DNA from: Solirubrobacter sp963736505
Lineage (GTDB): Bacteria; Actinomycetota; Thermoleophilia; Solirubrobacterales; Solirubrobacteraceae
DNA length: 64,000 bases
Assembly (NCBI GenBank): GCA_963736505.1
Contig: CAVTOZ010000001.1
Coordinates: forward strand, 1,512,399-1,576,398
Direction of reading: 5' to 3'
The notes below the pieces were generated by a model. The model had not been told where the DNA came from. It ran no database searches and saw only the letters and a program-made list of their open reading frames with translations. The position numbers and the translations under genes are program-made. How positions within the stretch are numbered: the stretch's first letter is position 1; every line of letters starts with the position of its first letter. Positions 24,987-33,610 of the stretch are shown piece by piece.

Positions 24987-25214
24987 CTAAGCCGCGACCT
25001 GGACGTACGACGTCGTCAGATCGGACGGCTCTGGAATCGGCTCGCCCGCTTCGCGAAGTCCTTCGAGATGGAACGTGATGGCTTCCTGCATCTCGCGCTC
25101 GACCTCTGCCACCGTCGCTCCAGTCGCCACGCAGCCCGGAAGGTCAGGCGCATACGCCGAGTAGTTATCGCCCTCGGCGCCTTCGATCACGATCAGGTAG
25201 CGGCGTTCGGTCAT
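24987..25214 (-). CDS. hicB: HicB-family antitoxin
   Basis: A 75-residue protein with the degenerate RNase H-like HicB fold: YLIVIEGAEGDNYSAYAPDLPGCVATGATVAE (the YSAYAPDLPGC motif is diagnostic), then helix EMQEAITFHLEGLREAGEPIP. Its start overlaps the stop of hicA by ATGA, so the toxin precedes the antitoxin as in most hicAB loci. It lacks a C-terminal HTH/RHH extension, so autoregulation may use the complex. Expected role: blocks the HicA mRNA nuclease. Confidence 0.92.
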   Translation of the reverse strand: MTERRYLIVIEGAEGDNYSAYAPDLPGCVATGATVAEVEREMQEAITFHLEGLREAGEPIPEPSDLTTSYVQVAA

Positions 25215-25414
25215 GCGTCTTCCTCGAGTCCGGCCTGCCTCATGATGGACGCCCAGGTCTTCGGGTGCAAGGTGTCGGAGGGCTTGCCCGCGATGGTGAC
25301 GGCGCCAGGCCGACTCGGATGCCGATACTGGCGATGGCTGCCGCGAGTTCGGGCGAGCTCCCAGCCGGCGGCCTCGATCCGCCTCATGGCCTCCCGGACC
25401 TTGACGGTGGGCAT
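25211..25414 (-). CDS. hicA: HicA-family mRNA interferase toxin
   Basis: A 67-residue double-stranded-RNA-binding-like toxin: VREAMRRIEAAGWELARTRGSHRQYRHP with the catalytic His in GSHRQYRHP, then AVTIAGKPSDTLHPKTWASIMRQAGL, all matching the HicA signature. It inhibits translation by cutting mRNA when free. Coupled to hicB by ATGA. It borders the tRNA-Arg 3' segment and terminator at about 25600 on the chromosome side of the proposed island. Confidence 0.92.
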   Translation of the reverse strand: MPTVKVREAMRRIEAAGWELARTRGSHRQYRHPSRPGAVTIAGKPSDTLHPKTWASIMRQAGLEEDA

Positions 25415-25595
25415 GTCGAGACCCTACGGCCACGCGCGGACCCTTCGCCACGCTACGGACGTAGCGCCAAGGCGCCACGTCCGGGACGAGCTCGAATCGA
25501 CCCCCGTAAGGCCCGCGCCAAGCCGATAGTCGGCGGAAGTTCGGGACATATCCGGGACACGTTCGCCTCCCGTCGAACCTCCAGAAACGCGAAAA

Positions 25596-25618
25596 CCCCG
25601 CCGATAGCAGGGTCTCCG
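25596..25618 (-). terminator. Probable terminator downstream of the tRNA-Arg 3' segment
   Basis: On the minus strand CCCTGC pairs with GCGGGG (one G-U) across the loop TATCG, followed by TTTT. It lies immediately beyond the 3' end of the tRNA-Arg segment at 25621-25663, where a tRNA terminator belongs. The copies at 46361 and 57788 have no such hairpin. That suggests this is the original chromosomal downstream flank of the tRNA gene. Confidence 0.5.
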
Positions 25619-25620
25619 TA

Positions 25621-25665
<45 letters not shown>

Positions 25666-25894
25666 GCACTGCAACTCGGCCGCAAGCCCTTGTCTGTGGT
25701 CAAGAACGCACTCGTGCGCTGCAACCAGCGCTGCAACGCCGTCAAACGGGACGCTGCGGTCGACGTCTCATACGAACTGTTTCACGATGCAGTCCGACCC
25801 GCACCGTAAGACTGCAAGGGCAGTGCACGATTCGCACGCCGCTACGCTCCAAGCCAGGCGGGAGCAGGAGTCCATGCAGGCGCGAGGCCGGGAC

Positions 25895-26712
25895 CTAGCT
25901 GGTGGAGAGGAGCCGCGCCGCCATCTCGCTCTCGCTTACTACAAAGGCCGCGAACTCGGCCCGGGTCATGGTCATAGGTTCGGCGTCATGGCGGAGGAAC
26001 TCGTCCCTGAGCTCGGGGGTGGCTACCGCGGTCCCGATGTCACGGGCAAGTGTGTCGATGATCTGTGCGGGCGTTCCAGCGGGCGTCCAGATCCCGTACC
26101 AGATCGGGAAGTCGAAGCCGGGAGCGCCCGCCTGCCCGATCGTGGGCACGTCGGGGAGCAGGCGCGAGCGCCGCGAGCCGCTAACGCCCAGGGCGACGAG
26201 CTCACCGGCGGCCACGAGCGGTCCAGCCATCGAAATCGGTGACATGGCGTAGTCCCCGCCGCCCGCTGCGACGCGGGCACCGGTGTCGGCTCCCGCCTCG
26301 GTCGGTCTGGCAGGTGTGTGCGTAGCCGAGATCCCCAGGTCGGCGTTGAGCTGCTCGACGCCCAGGTGCGTGGCCGTCCCGAGACCGGAGGAGGCGAACC
26401 TGAGCCTGCGGGGCCGTGCCTGTCCTGCGCTGACGAGGTCGGCGAGCGTGCGCAGGCCCGAGCTCGGAGAGGCAACGAGCACGTACGACTGGTGTTGACG
26501 AGCAGCGTGCAGCCATCCGGCGGGGCGGCTGCAACAAACGCCGGCGCCGCGGTCGCGCCCGCACCTGCGCGATTGTCCACGCTGACCGGGACATTCCAAA
26601 CCTGTGACAGCCGTGCGGCCGGCGCGCGAGCGATCAGGTCGGGGCCACCGCCAGCCCCGAACGGCTCGACGAGCCGCACTTCTCGGCTCGGAAAGGTCGG
26701 ACCTCGGCTCAC
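25895..26712 (-). pseudogene. Tripartite tricarboxylate transporter solute-binding (Bug/TctC) remnant
   Basis: Two frames hold pieces of one Bug-family protein. The N-terminal part has VRLVEPFGAGGGPDLIAR, NRAGAGATAAPAFVAAAPPDG and LLVNT; the C-terminal part has SYVLVASPSSGLRTLADLV, GELVALGVSGSRRSRLLPDVPTI and FPIWYGIWTPAGTPAQIID. The frames do not join directly, the middle (after LLVNT) is missing about 20 residues, and no signal peptide precedes the first strand. It is a broken periplasmic binding protein gene; no TctA/TctB membrane genes are near. Confidence 0.7.
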
Positions 26713-26917
26713 GCGAAGCAGGCTAACGGTGCGGCTTCCCGCCGCCGCTTCGCGGCAGCATCAGCAGCGCGGCGGGACTTTCACGCGGAGTGCTGAGTTG
26801 AACGAGCAACACCACTGCTGGTCGCGCACCCGAGGATTCGCGCCGGGGCTTCGTCTCGCCGATCGCGAAGATGCGCTGACGGCGGCCGTTCCGGCTATGT
26901 TGGGATAGCCCGGGTGC

Positions 26918-27075
26918 GCGCGCGAGGACAACGCCAACGGCGCCCTCGGCAAGCGCGGCCGCGGCTGAGTGCCGATCACGTCCGAGCTGGTGCGGCTGCA
27001 CTCGGACTACATGCACCTCGAGTACGGCGATCTGGGCAGCGACTGGTGTTCGTGAACCTGTCAGCCGGGCTTCCG
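26918..27075 (+). pseudogene. Tyrosine-recombinase (phage integrase) remnant
   Basis: The forward strand encodes AREDNANGALGKRG, a stop, then VPITSELVRLHSDYMHLEYGDLGSD, with VFVNLSAG in another frame. These are characteristic parts of a site-specific integrase core (REDNANGA... VPIT..LVRL... VFVNL). Only a short central piece survives, with a stop and a frameshift. It lies 1.3 kb inside the left end of the proposed first island, where the integrase would be expected. Confidence 0.6.
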
Positions 27076-27225
27076 TCGCGGCGCAGGCGCTCACGGGCCG
27101 CTCACCGCGGCTCGGCGTACGACGATCTCGCCCGAACCGATCTTCCCCCATTCCCGTACCGTCTACAGACAACCTCCGCCGCGTCGCCCTCAGAAGTGAT
27201 GCCGTACGAATTCGAGACATAGGAC

Positions 27226-28206
27226 GTGCTCGACGACGCGCACGCGTTTTGGCTCCGCGCTCCAGGACGCGGGGAGATCGGGCCGGTCGCGCTGGCTGAG
27301 CCGCGGCGCGGCGATGTCGTGGTCCGTACGTTGCGGTCCGGCGTCAGCCGCGGCACCGAGACGCTCGTGTTCCGCGGCGGCGTGCCGCCGAGCCAGCACG
27401 CCGCGATGCGCGCGCCGTTCCAGGAGGGGGACTTCCCGGGCCCGGTCAAGTACGGCTACCTCAACGTCGGCGCCGTCGAGCAGGGGCCGCCGGAGCTGCG
27501 CGGCCGCACCGTCTTCTGTCTGTACCCGCACCAGACGCGGTACGTGGTGCCGGCCAGTGCCGTGACCGTCGTGCCCGACGACGTCCCGCCCGCGCGCGCC
27601 GTGCTCGCCGGGACCGTCGAGACCGCCGTCAACGCCCTCTGGGACGCGCCTCCGCTGATCGGCGACCGCGCCGCCGTCGTCGGGGCCGGGATGCTGGGCT
27701 GCTGCGTCGCCCGCCTGCTCGCCGGAGTCCCGGGGGTCGAGGTCACGCTGGTCGACGTGGACGCGTCACGGGCCGAGGTCGCGGCCACCCTCGGCGCCGA
27801 TTTCGCGCAGCCGCAGGACGCCGCCGGCGGCTGCGACCTGGTCGTGCACACGAGCGCGACGTCGGCGGGGCTGCAGCGCTCGCTCGACCTGCTCGCGCCC
27901 GAGGGCACGGTGCTCGAACTCAGCTGGTACGGCGACGCCGAGGTCCGGCTCTCGCTGGGCGGCGCGTTCCACGCGGGCCGCCTCGGGGTGCGCGCCAGCC
28001 AGGTCGGGACGGTGTCCCCGGCCCGCAGCGCGCGGCGCACGACGGCCGACCGGTTGGCCCTGGCGCTCGACCTGTTGCGCGACCCCGCGTTCGACGCGAT
28101 CGTGACCGGCGAGTCGCGCTTTCGCGAGCTGCCAGGCGTGATGGCGCGCCTGGCCGACGGCAGCCTCCCGGCGCTCTGCCACACCATCACCTATGACGGG
28201 GTCTAG
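27226..28206 (+). CDS. Zinc-type alcohol dehydrogenase-like protein (MDR superfamily), first gene of the pterin/glycolipid cluster
   Basis: A 326-residue medium-chain dehydrogenase: EIGPVALAEPRRGDVVVR, GVSRGTETLVFRGG (substrate-domain loop), YGYLNVGAVEQG and the Rossmann motif AAVVGAGMLGCCVARLLAG. The structural-zinc Cys cluster is absent and the catalytic-zinc ligands are not obvious, so it may be a zinc-less member. GTG start at the beginning of the conserved N-terminus with only a weak AGGA just upstream; leaderless initiation is possible. PTPS follows after 3 bases. Its genomic partners suggest it oxidises or reduces an intermediate of the cluster's product. Confidence 0.85.
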   Translation: MLDDAHAFWLRAPGRGEIGPVALAEPRRGDVVVRTLRSGVSRGTETLVFRGGVPPSQHAAMRAPFQEGDFPGPVKYGYLNVGAVEQGPPELRGRTVFCLYPHQTRYVVPASAVTVVPDDVPPARAVLAGTVETAVNALWDAPPLIGDRAAVVGAGMLGCCVARLLAGVPGVEVTLVDVDASRAEVAATLGADFAQPQDAAGGCDLVVHTSATSAGLQRSLDLLAPEGTVLELSWYGDAEVRLSLGGAFHAGRLGVRASQVGTVSPARSARRTTADRLALALDLLRDPAFDAIVTGESRFRELPGVMARLADGSLPALCHTITYDGV

Positions 28207-28209
28207 CGC

Positions 28210-28608
28210 GTGTTCAGCGTGACCGTGCGCGACCACATGATGATCGCCCACAGCCTGCGGGGCGAGGTGTTCGGGCCCGCGCAGCGCCTGCATGGCGTCA
28301 CCTACGTCGTCGACGCCACCTTCCGCCGGGCGAGCCTCGACGAAGACGGCATCGTGGTCGACATCGGCCGCGCGGCCGAAGTGCTGCGCGCGGTGGTGGC
28401 GGAGCTCAGCTACCGCAACCTCGACGACGAAGCGGACCTCGCGGACGTCAACACCACCACCGAAGCGCTCGCTCGGGTCGTCGCGGACCGGATCGCCGAC
28501 CGCGCGCAGGCCGGTGCCCTGGGCGACGGTGCCCGGGAGCTCGATGGGCTCGTCGTCACGCTGCACGAGTCCCACGTCGCGTGGGCGAGCTACGAGCGGC
28601 GGCTGTGA
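28210..28608 (+). CDS. 6-pyruvoyl-tetrahydropterin synthase/QueD family protein
   Basis: A 132-residue T-fold protein: VTVRDHMMIAHSLRGEVFGPAQRLHGVTYVVDATF (the first zinc His in AHSL, and LHGV where PTPS has HGHxY), GIVVDIGRAAEVLRAVVAELSYRNLDD (the VVD..x..N..LDD motif that carries the catalytic residues), VNTTTEALARVVADRI and LHESHVAWASYE. The change HGH to HGV removes one expected zinc ligand, so chemistry may differ from true PTPS or QueD. GTG start; GTGA overlap with the glycosyltransferase. It may form a pterin or deazapurine-like unit (inference). Confidence 0.87.
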   Translation: MFSVTVRDHMMIAHSLRGEVFGPAQRLHGVTYVVDATFRRASLDEDGIVVDIGRAAEVLRAVVAELSYRNLDDEADLADVNTTTEALARVVADRIADRAQAGALGDGARELDGLVVTLHESHVAWASYERRL

Positions 28609-29672
28609 GCGAGGTCCACGTAATCGTGCCCGACGGCATCGACGATCGCAGGCGGCCGAGCGGTGGCAACACGTACGATCGCCGGCTCTGTCAAGAGCTC
28701 GCGGCGCTCGGCTGGGCGGTGCACGAGCACACCGTGCCCGGCGCCTGGCCGCGGCGCGGCGCGGCGGGCCACGTCGCCCTCGCGTCTGCGGTCCGGCGCA
28801 TCCCCGACGGCGCCGTGGTGCTGCTCGACGGGCTGATCGCGTCCGCCGCCCCAGAGGCGCTCGTGCCGCACGCGTCCCGGTTGCGGCAGGTCGTCCTCGT
28901 GCACATGCCGCTGGGTCATCGCCCGCCGGACGATGAGGCTGACGCCGTTCGCACTCGCGAGCGCGAGGTCCTCGTGGCAGCCGCGGCCGTGATCACGACC
29001 AGCGCGTGGTCCCGGCGCCGGCTGGCGGAGCTCTACCCGCTGGCGCCCGACCGCGTGCACGTGGCCGAGCCCGGCGTCGACGCCGCCGGCCTCGTGCCGG
29101 GAAGCGCGGCCGGCCACGCGCTGCTGTGCGTCGCGGCGGTGACGCCCGACAAAGGGCACGACCTGCTGCTCGACGGCCTCGCGACGGCGACGGATCTGCC
29201 CTGGCGCTGCGCGTGCGTGGGCAGCCTGGATCGGGATCCGGTGTTCGCCGACCGCGTGCGCCGCCGCGCGGTGGTCAGCGGTCTCGGCGACCGGGTGCGC
29301 TTCGCGGGAGCGCGCACCGGACCCGAGCTTGACCGCGCGTACGCCGACGCGGACTTGCTCGTGCTCGCCTCGCGCGCCGAGACGTACGGCATGGTCGTTA
29401 CCGAGGCGCTGGCCCGCGGCTTGCCGGTCCTCGCCACCCAGGTCGGTGGTCTGACCGAAGCCCTCGGGCACGGCGATGACGGCGCGCGGCCCGGGCTGCT
29501 CGTCGCGCCCGGCGACCCGACCGCCCTCGGCGCCGCGCTGCGGGTCTGGCTCGGCGACGCCGAGCTGCGCGGACGCCTGCGCCGGGCCGCGCGGCAGCGA
29601 CGCGCGTCGCTGCGCAGGTGGTCGGCCACCGCGTCGAGCGTCGCCGGCGTGCTCGCGGGAGCGGCGTGGTGA
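28605..29672 (+). CDS. GT4-family glycosyltransferase
   Basis: A 355-residue GT-B enzyme. N-terminal domain: VHVIVPDGIDDRRRPSGGNTYDRRL (acceptor side, GGNTY loop). C-terminal donor domain: VAEPGVDAAGLVPGSAAGHALL, LLLDGLATATDLPWRCACVG, RVRFAGARTGPELDRAYADADLL and the GT4 EX7E motif in SRAETYGMVVTEALARGLPV. The GTG overlaps the PTPS stop. No signal peptide or membrane anchor, so it acts in the cytoplasm at the membrane face. Donor and acceptor are unknown; context suggests it glycosylates the cluster's lipid or pterin product. Confidence 0.88.
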   Translation: MSEVHVIVPDGIDDRRRPSGGNTYDRRLCQELAALGWAVHEHTVPGAWPRRGAAGHVALASAVRRIPDGAVVLLDGLIASAAPEALVPHASRLRQVVLVHMPLGHRPPDDEADAVRTREREVLVAAAAVITTSAWSRRRLAELYPLAPDRVHVAEPGVDAAGLVPGSAAGHALLCVAAVTPDKGHDLLLDGLATATDLPWRCACVGSLDRDPVFADRVRRRAVVSGLGDRVRFAGARTGPELDRAYADADLLVLASRAETYGMVVTEALARGLPVLATQVGGLTEALGHGDDGARPGLLVAPGDPTALGAALRVWLGDAELRGRLRRAARQRRASLRRWSATASSVAGVLAGAAW

Positions 29673-30610
29673 GCGCGGGCAGCGTTGAGGCGAGCCGCCG
29701 GGATGCATGGCGGTGGGTCCGCGTCGCCGTCGCCGCCGGGACGCTCGCCGTCCTGGTCTGGCGCGTCGGCACAGGTCCGTTCCTCGACGGCCTGCGCCGG
29801 GTCGACACCGGCGCGCTGGCGGCCGCCTGCGCCCTCGCAGTGCTGACCACCGTGTGCTGCGCCTGGCGCTGGAGGATCGTGGCCCGCGGTCTCGGCGTCG
29901 ACCTGCCGCTCGGGACGGCGGTGGCCGCGTACTACCGCTCGCTCTTCCTCAACGTCACGGTGCCCGGCGGGGTGGTGGGCGACATCCACCGCGGGATCAG
30001 CCACGGCCGCGACACCAGCGACGTCGGCCGTGGGCTGCGCGCCGTGGCGTGGGAGCGCGCCGCCGGTCAGGTCGTGCAGGTCACCATCACCGTCGCGGTG
30101 CTCCTCGTGCTGCCGTCGCCCGTACAGGCGGCCATGCCGCTCGTCGCGCCCGCGCTCCTCGCGGCGGCGGTCGGCGTCGCGCTGGCGGCGCGCGCGCCCA
30201 TACCCGCCGGCCGGTCGAGGTGGGCCAGACTGCGCGCCGGCGCGGCGCGCGAGCTGCGCGACGGCCTGCTCGCCCGGCGGGCGTGGCCAGCCATCGCAAT
30301 CGCGTCGGCGCTGGTGGTCGCGGGCCAGGCGGTCACGTTCCTGATCGCCGCGCGGGCCGCAGGGACGAGCGCGCCGCCCTCCAGGATGCTTCCGCTAGCA
30401 CTGCTCGTGCTGATGGCCGGTGTCCTGCCCAACGTCGGCGGCTGGGGGGCGCGCGAGGGCGTGACGGCGTGGGCGTTCGCCGCCGCCGGCCTGGGTGCGG
30501 CGCGCGGGGTCGCCGCCGCGGTCGTCTATGGCGTGATGGTGTTCACCGCGACGCTGCCGGGCGCCGCCGTTCTCGTTGCGGCCTGGAGGGACAGAGCCTC
30601 AAGTGCCTGA
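29669..30610 (+). CDS. Flippase-like membrane protein (LPG synthetase TM/UPF0104 family)
   Basis: A 313-residue integral membrane protein with about 8 hydrophobic segments, with the family motif LFLNVTVPGGVVGDIHRG near residue 95 and VLPNVGGWGAREGVTAWAFA near the C-terminus (compare PGGxG, GxxE/REG). This family includes the N-terminal flippase part of MprF. It lacks the soluble aminoacyl-transferase domain, so it would only move or scaffold a lipid. Coupled by GTGA upstream and by an 8-base overlap with the RibD-like gene downstream. Its likely substrate is the lipid made by the neighbouring enzymes (inference). Confidence 0.83.
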   Translation: MSAGSVEASRRDAWRWVRVAVAAGTLAVLVWRVGTGPFLDGLRRVDTGALAAACALAVLTTVCCAWRWRIVARGLGVDLPLGTAVAAYYRSLFLNVTVPGGVVGDIHRGISHGRDTSDVGRGLRAVAWERAAGQVVQVTITVAVLLVLPSPVQAAMPLVAPALLAAAVGVALAARAPIPAGRSRWARLRAGAARELRDGLLARRAWPAIAIASALVVAGQAVTFLIAARAAGTSAPPSRMLPLALLVLMAGVLPNVGGWGAREGVTAWAFAAAGLGAARGVAAAVVYGVMVFTATLPGAAVLVAAWRDRASSA

Positions 30611-31292
30611 CCGCCCGTACACCATGTTGAGTTGTGCCGTCTCGCTCGACGGCTACCTCGGCGACCAGACGCCGCGCCTCGCGCTGTCGAACGAGGACGA
30701 CTTCGAGCGAGTCGACGAGCTGCGCGCATCCTGCGACGCGATCATGGTCGGCGCGGTCACCGTGCGCACCGACAACCCGCGGCTGCTCGTCCGCTCGCAC
30801 GCCCGCCGCGCGGAGCGCGAGGCGCGCGGGCGCGCCTCGTCGCCGATGAAGATCACCGTGACCGAGCGGGCCGACCTGGACGCGCACTCCAACTTCTTCA
30901 GGGCCGGCGACGTCGAGAAGCTCGTCTATACACCGAGGGCGCGGGTGGCCGACGCCCGCGCACGGCTCGGGCCGGTGGCCACGGTCGTGGACGGCGGCCC
31001 TCGCGTACGGATGCGCCGGCTGAGCGAGGACCTCGCCGACCGTGGCGTGGAGCGGCTGATGGTCGAGGGCGGCGGCATCGTGCACACCCAGTTCCTGGCC
31101 GATGACCTCGTCGACGAGCTGCAGCTCGTCGTCGCGCCCCTCTTCGTCGGCGACTCGAGCGCCCCGCGCTTCGTGAGCGACGCGCGCTTCCCGTGGAACG
31201 TAGGGCGGCGCGCGACGCTCGCCGGCGTGCGCCAGATCGGCGACGTCGTGCTCCTGCGCTACGCGCTCTCACCCCGGTTCCGGGACCAATGA
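30603..31292 (+). CDS. RibD C-terminal domain protein (pyrimidine/pterin reductase-like)
   Basis: A 229-residue reductase of the RibD C-terminal/DHFR superfamily: YTMLSCAVSLDGYLGDQTPR, DAIMVGAVTVRTDNPRLLVR (the signature TxxxDxPxL loop), VVDGGPRVRMRRLSEDLADRGV, and the NADPH loop LMVEGGGIVHTQFLADDLVDEL followed by VAPLFVGD. RibD enzymes reduce a diaminopyrimidine ribosylamine in riboflavin synthesis. The deaminase domain is absent and no other rib gene is near, so it probably serves the cluster pathway. GTG start overlaps the preceding gene's stop; ATGA overlap with the next gene. Confidence 0.87.
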   Translation: MPDRPYTMLSCAVSLDGYLGDQTPRLALSNEDDFERVDELRASCDAIMVGAVTVRTDNPRLLVRSHARRAEREARGRASSPMKITVTERADLDAHSNFFRAGDVEKLVYTPRARVADARARLGPVATVVDGGPRVRMRRLSEDLADRGVERLMVEGGGIVHTQFLADDLVDELQLVVAPLFVGDSSAPRFVSDARFPWNVGRRATLAGVRQIGDVVLLRYALSPRFRDQ

Positions 31293-33610
31293 GTCGAACC
31301 GCCGGGCGAGCACGATTCACGGCTCCGGCCGCCGGAATGATCGGCCAGGTCCTGCTGCTCGCGGTCCTGGCCGCGACGGCCGGGCTCGGGGCGATGGGCT
31401 GGAGCATCGGCGTCGCGTGCGCCGTAGTCATGACAGCGGCGCTGATGCGCGGCCTCGCGCGTGATCCCCATGGCCGGTTGGGCCCGGCGTCCCGGGTGAC
31501 GATCGCCCGCGCCACGCTCGCCGTCGGCGTCGCGGCGCTGGCCGCGGACTCGTTCACGCGCGACACGCCGGTGGCGCTGCTCGTCACGCTCGCCGCCGTC
31601 GCGCTCGCGCTCGACGCGGTCGACGGATGGGTGGCGCGGCGGACCGGGACGGCGACCGCGCTGGGCGCGCGATTCGACGGCGAGACCGACGCCTTCCTGA
31701 TCCTCGCCCTGAGCGTCTACGTCGCGCCCGCGTACGGCGCGTGGGTCCTCGCGATCGGCGCCATGCGGTACCTGTTCCTGGCAGGCGAGTGGCTGGCGCC
31801 GTGGCTGCGCCCGGTCGTGCCGCGGCGCCTCTGGCGCAGGGCCGTCGCGGCGGCGGCGGGGATCGTGCTGACGGTCGCAGCCGCCGGCGTCCTCCCCCGC
31901 ACGCTCACTCAGGTCGTGCTGGTCGCGGTGCTCGCCCTGCTCGCGGCATCGATGAGCCAGTGCCTGTGGTGGCTGTGGCGGCGGCGAGCCGAAGAGCCCG
32001 AGCGGCAACGACCGGGCCTCGCCGTGGCGCTCTCGGTCGTCGCCCTGGCGGTCGTCTGGGTCGCCCTCGTCGCGCCGGACCAGCCGAGCCGCTTCAGACC
32101 CGCCGCATTCGCGCGACTCCCGCTCGAGCTCCTCGTCCTCGTCGCCGTCGCCGTCCTGCTGCCCCCCGCGCCGCGCCGCGTGCTGGTCGTCGTCGCGGGA
32201 GCGGTATTGAGCGTGCTCGTGCTCGCGAAGCTCCTCGACATCGGGTTCTTCACGGCGTACGACCGGCCGTTCAAGCCGGTCGACGACGCCGGCTACGCGG
32301 GGTTCGGCATCGAGACGCTGCGGGACGCGGTCGGCCACTCGACCGCGGACCTCATCGTCGCGGCGGTGGTCGCGCTCATCGTGGCGCTCCTCGCCGTCCC
32401 GTTCCTGGCGGTGCTGCGCGTGTCGCGGGTCGCGGCGATCCACCGCGGTCCGGCGCTGCGCGCGGCCGCCGCGATGGGCGTCGTCTGGCTAGCCCTCCAC
32501 GTCGCCGGCGCGCCGGCCGCCTCGACGAGCGCCGCCGCCTTGGCCGTCGACGAGGTACAGGGCGTCGCGGCCGGCCTGCGGGAGCACTCGGTGCTCGCGC
32601 GCGAGATCGCCCGCGACCCGTTTCGCGACACGCTCGGCAGCCGGCTGCTCACCGGTCTGCGCGGCAAGGACGTCCTGCTCGTGTTCGTCGAGAGCTACGG
32701 GAGGGTCGCGGTCCAGGACTCGTCCTTCTCGCGCGGTATCGACGCCGTCCTGCGCAAGGGCACCGCGCAACTGCAGGCGGCCGGCTTCTCCTCGCGCAGC
32801 GCGTTCCTCACCTCGCCGACCTTCGGCGGCCTCAGCTGGCTGGCGCATTCCACCTTCCAGTCGGGGATCCGCGTCGACGGCGAGCGGTCGTACGACCAGC
32901 TCGTCGCGAACGACCGCCTCACCCTCACCGGAGCGTTCAAGCGCGCCGGCTGGCGGGCCGTCGGCGTCATGCCCGCGAACCGCCGCACGTGGCGGCAGGG
33001 CTTCAGCTACTACCACTACGACGCGATCTACGACCGCCGCAACCTCAGCTACCGCGGCCCAGGCTTCGGCCTGCCCCCGATGCCGGACCAGTACACCATG
33101 CAGGCGCTGCGGAATCTCGAGCTGGCCAAGCGCCACCGCAGGGCGCTGTTCGCCGAGGTCGACCTGATCTCGAGCCACGCGCCATGGACGCGCATCCCCC
33201 GGCTCATCCCCTGGGACGAGGTCGGTGACGGCTCGGTCTTCGACAGCGTCCCGCTAGAGGAGTCCACGCAGGCATCGCTGTTCGGCGACTCCGCGCGGGC
33301 CCGCAAGGCGTACGGACTTTCGATCGAGTACTCGCTGAACACGCTCTTCTCGTTCGTGCAGCACTACGGCGACGACAACCTCGTTCTCGTCGTCCTGGGC
33401 GACCATCAGCCCGCGACCACGGTCAGCGGCCAGGGCGCCGACCACGACGTGCCGATCTCGGTGATCGCCCACGACCCGAAGGTGATCGACCGGATCGCCG
33501 GATGGGACTGGCAGGAGGGCATGTTGCCGAGCCCGCGGGCGCCGGTCTGGCCGATGGCGGCGTTCCGTGACCGCTTCCTGACCGCGTTCGGCTCGCAGGC
33601 GCAGCCATGA
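31289..33610 (+). CDS. CDP-alcohol phosphatidyltransferase fused to a sulfatase/LTA-synthase-like domain
   Basis: A 773-residue membrane protein. Residues about 20-220 form the CDP-alcohol phosphotransferase with the full motif D109-x2-D112-G-x2-A116-R117-x8-G126-x3-D130-x3-D134. More TM segments follow to about residue 420. From about residue 455 there is an extracytoplasmic alkaline-phosphatase-superfamily domain: VLLVFVESYGRV (metal ligand Glu), SAFLTSPTFGGLSWLAHSTF (nucleophile region), SSHAPWT and VLVVLGDHQPATT (metal ligands). Fusions of these two domains are unusual; LTA synthase-like domains normally stand alone. It may couple head-group attachment in the membrane to outside transfer or hydrolysis. 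Coupled to neighbours by ATGA on both sides. Confidence 0.85.
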   Translation: MSRTAGRARFTAPAAGMIGQVLLLAVLAATAGLGAMGWSIGVACAVVMTAALMRGLARDPHGRLGPASRVTIARATLAVGVAALAADSFTRDTPVALLVTLAAVALALDAVDGWVARRTGTATALGARFDGETDAFLILALSVYVAPAYGAWVLAIGAMRYLFLAGEWLAPWLRPVVPRRLWRRAVAAAAGIVLTVAAAGVLPRTLTQVVLVAVLALLAASMSQCLWWLWRRRAEEPERQRPGLAVALSVVALAVVWVALVAPDQPSRFRPAAFARLPLELLVLVAVAVLLPPAPRRVLVVVAGAVLSVLVLAKLLDIGFFTAYDRPFKPVDDAGYAGFGIETLRDAVGHSTADLIVAAVVALIVALLAVPFLAVLRVSRVAAIHRGPALRAAAAMGVVWLALHVAGAPAASTSAAALAVDEVQGVAAGLREHSVLAREIARDPFRDTLGSRLLTGLRGKDVLLVFVESYGRVAVQDSSFSRGIDAVLRKGTAQLQAAGFSSRSAFLTSPTFGGLSWLAHSTFQSGIRVDGERSYDQLVANDRLTLTGAFKRAGWRAVGVMPANRRTWRQGFSYYHYDAIYDRRNLSYRGPGFGLPPMPDQYTMQALRNLELAKRHRRALFAEVDLISSHAPWTRIPRLIPWDEVGDGSVFDSVPLEESTQASLFGDSARARKAYGLSIEYSLNTLFSFVQHYGDDNLVLVVLGDHQPATTVSGQGADHDVPISVIAHDPKVIDRIAGWDWQEGMLPSPRAPVWPMAAFRDRFLTAFGSQAQP

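Noticed and set aside
26723..27220. 165-codon minus-strand frame in the region after the Bug remnant
   Set aside because: No recognisable motif, and it overlaps the integrase remnant on the other strand.
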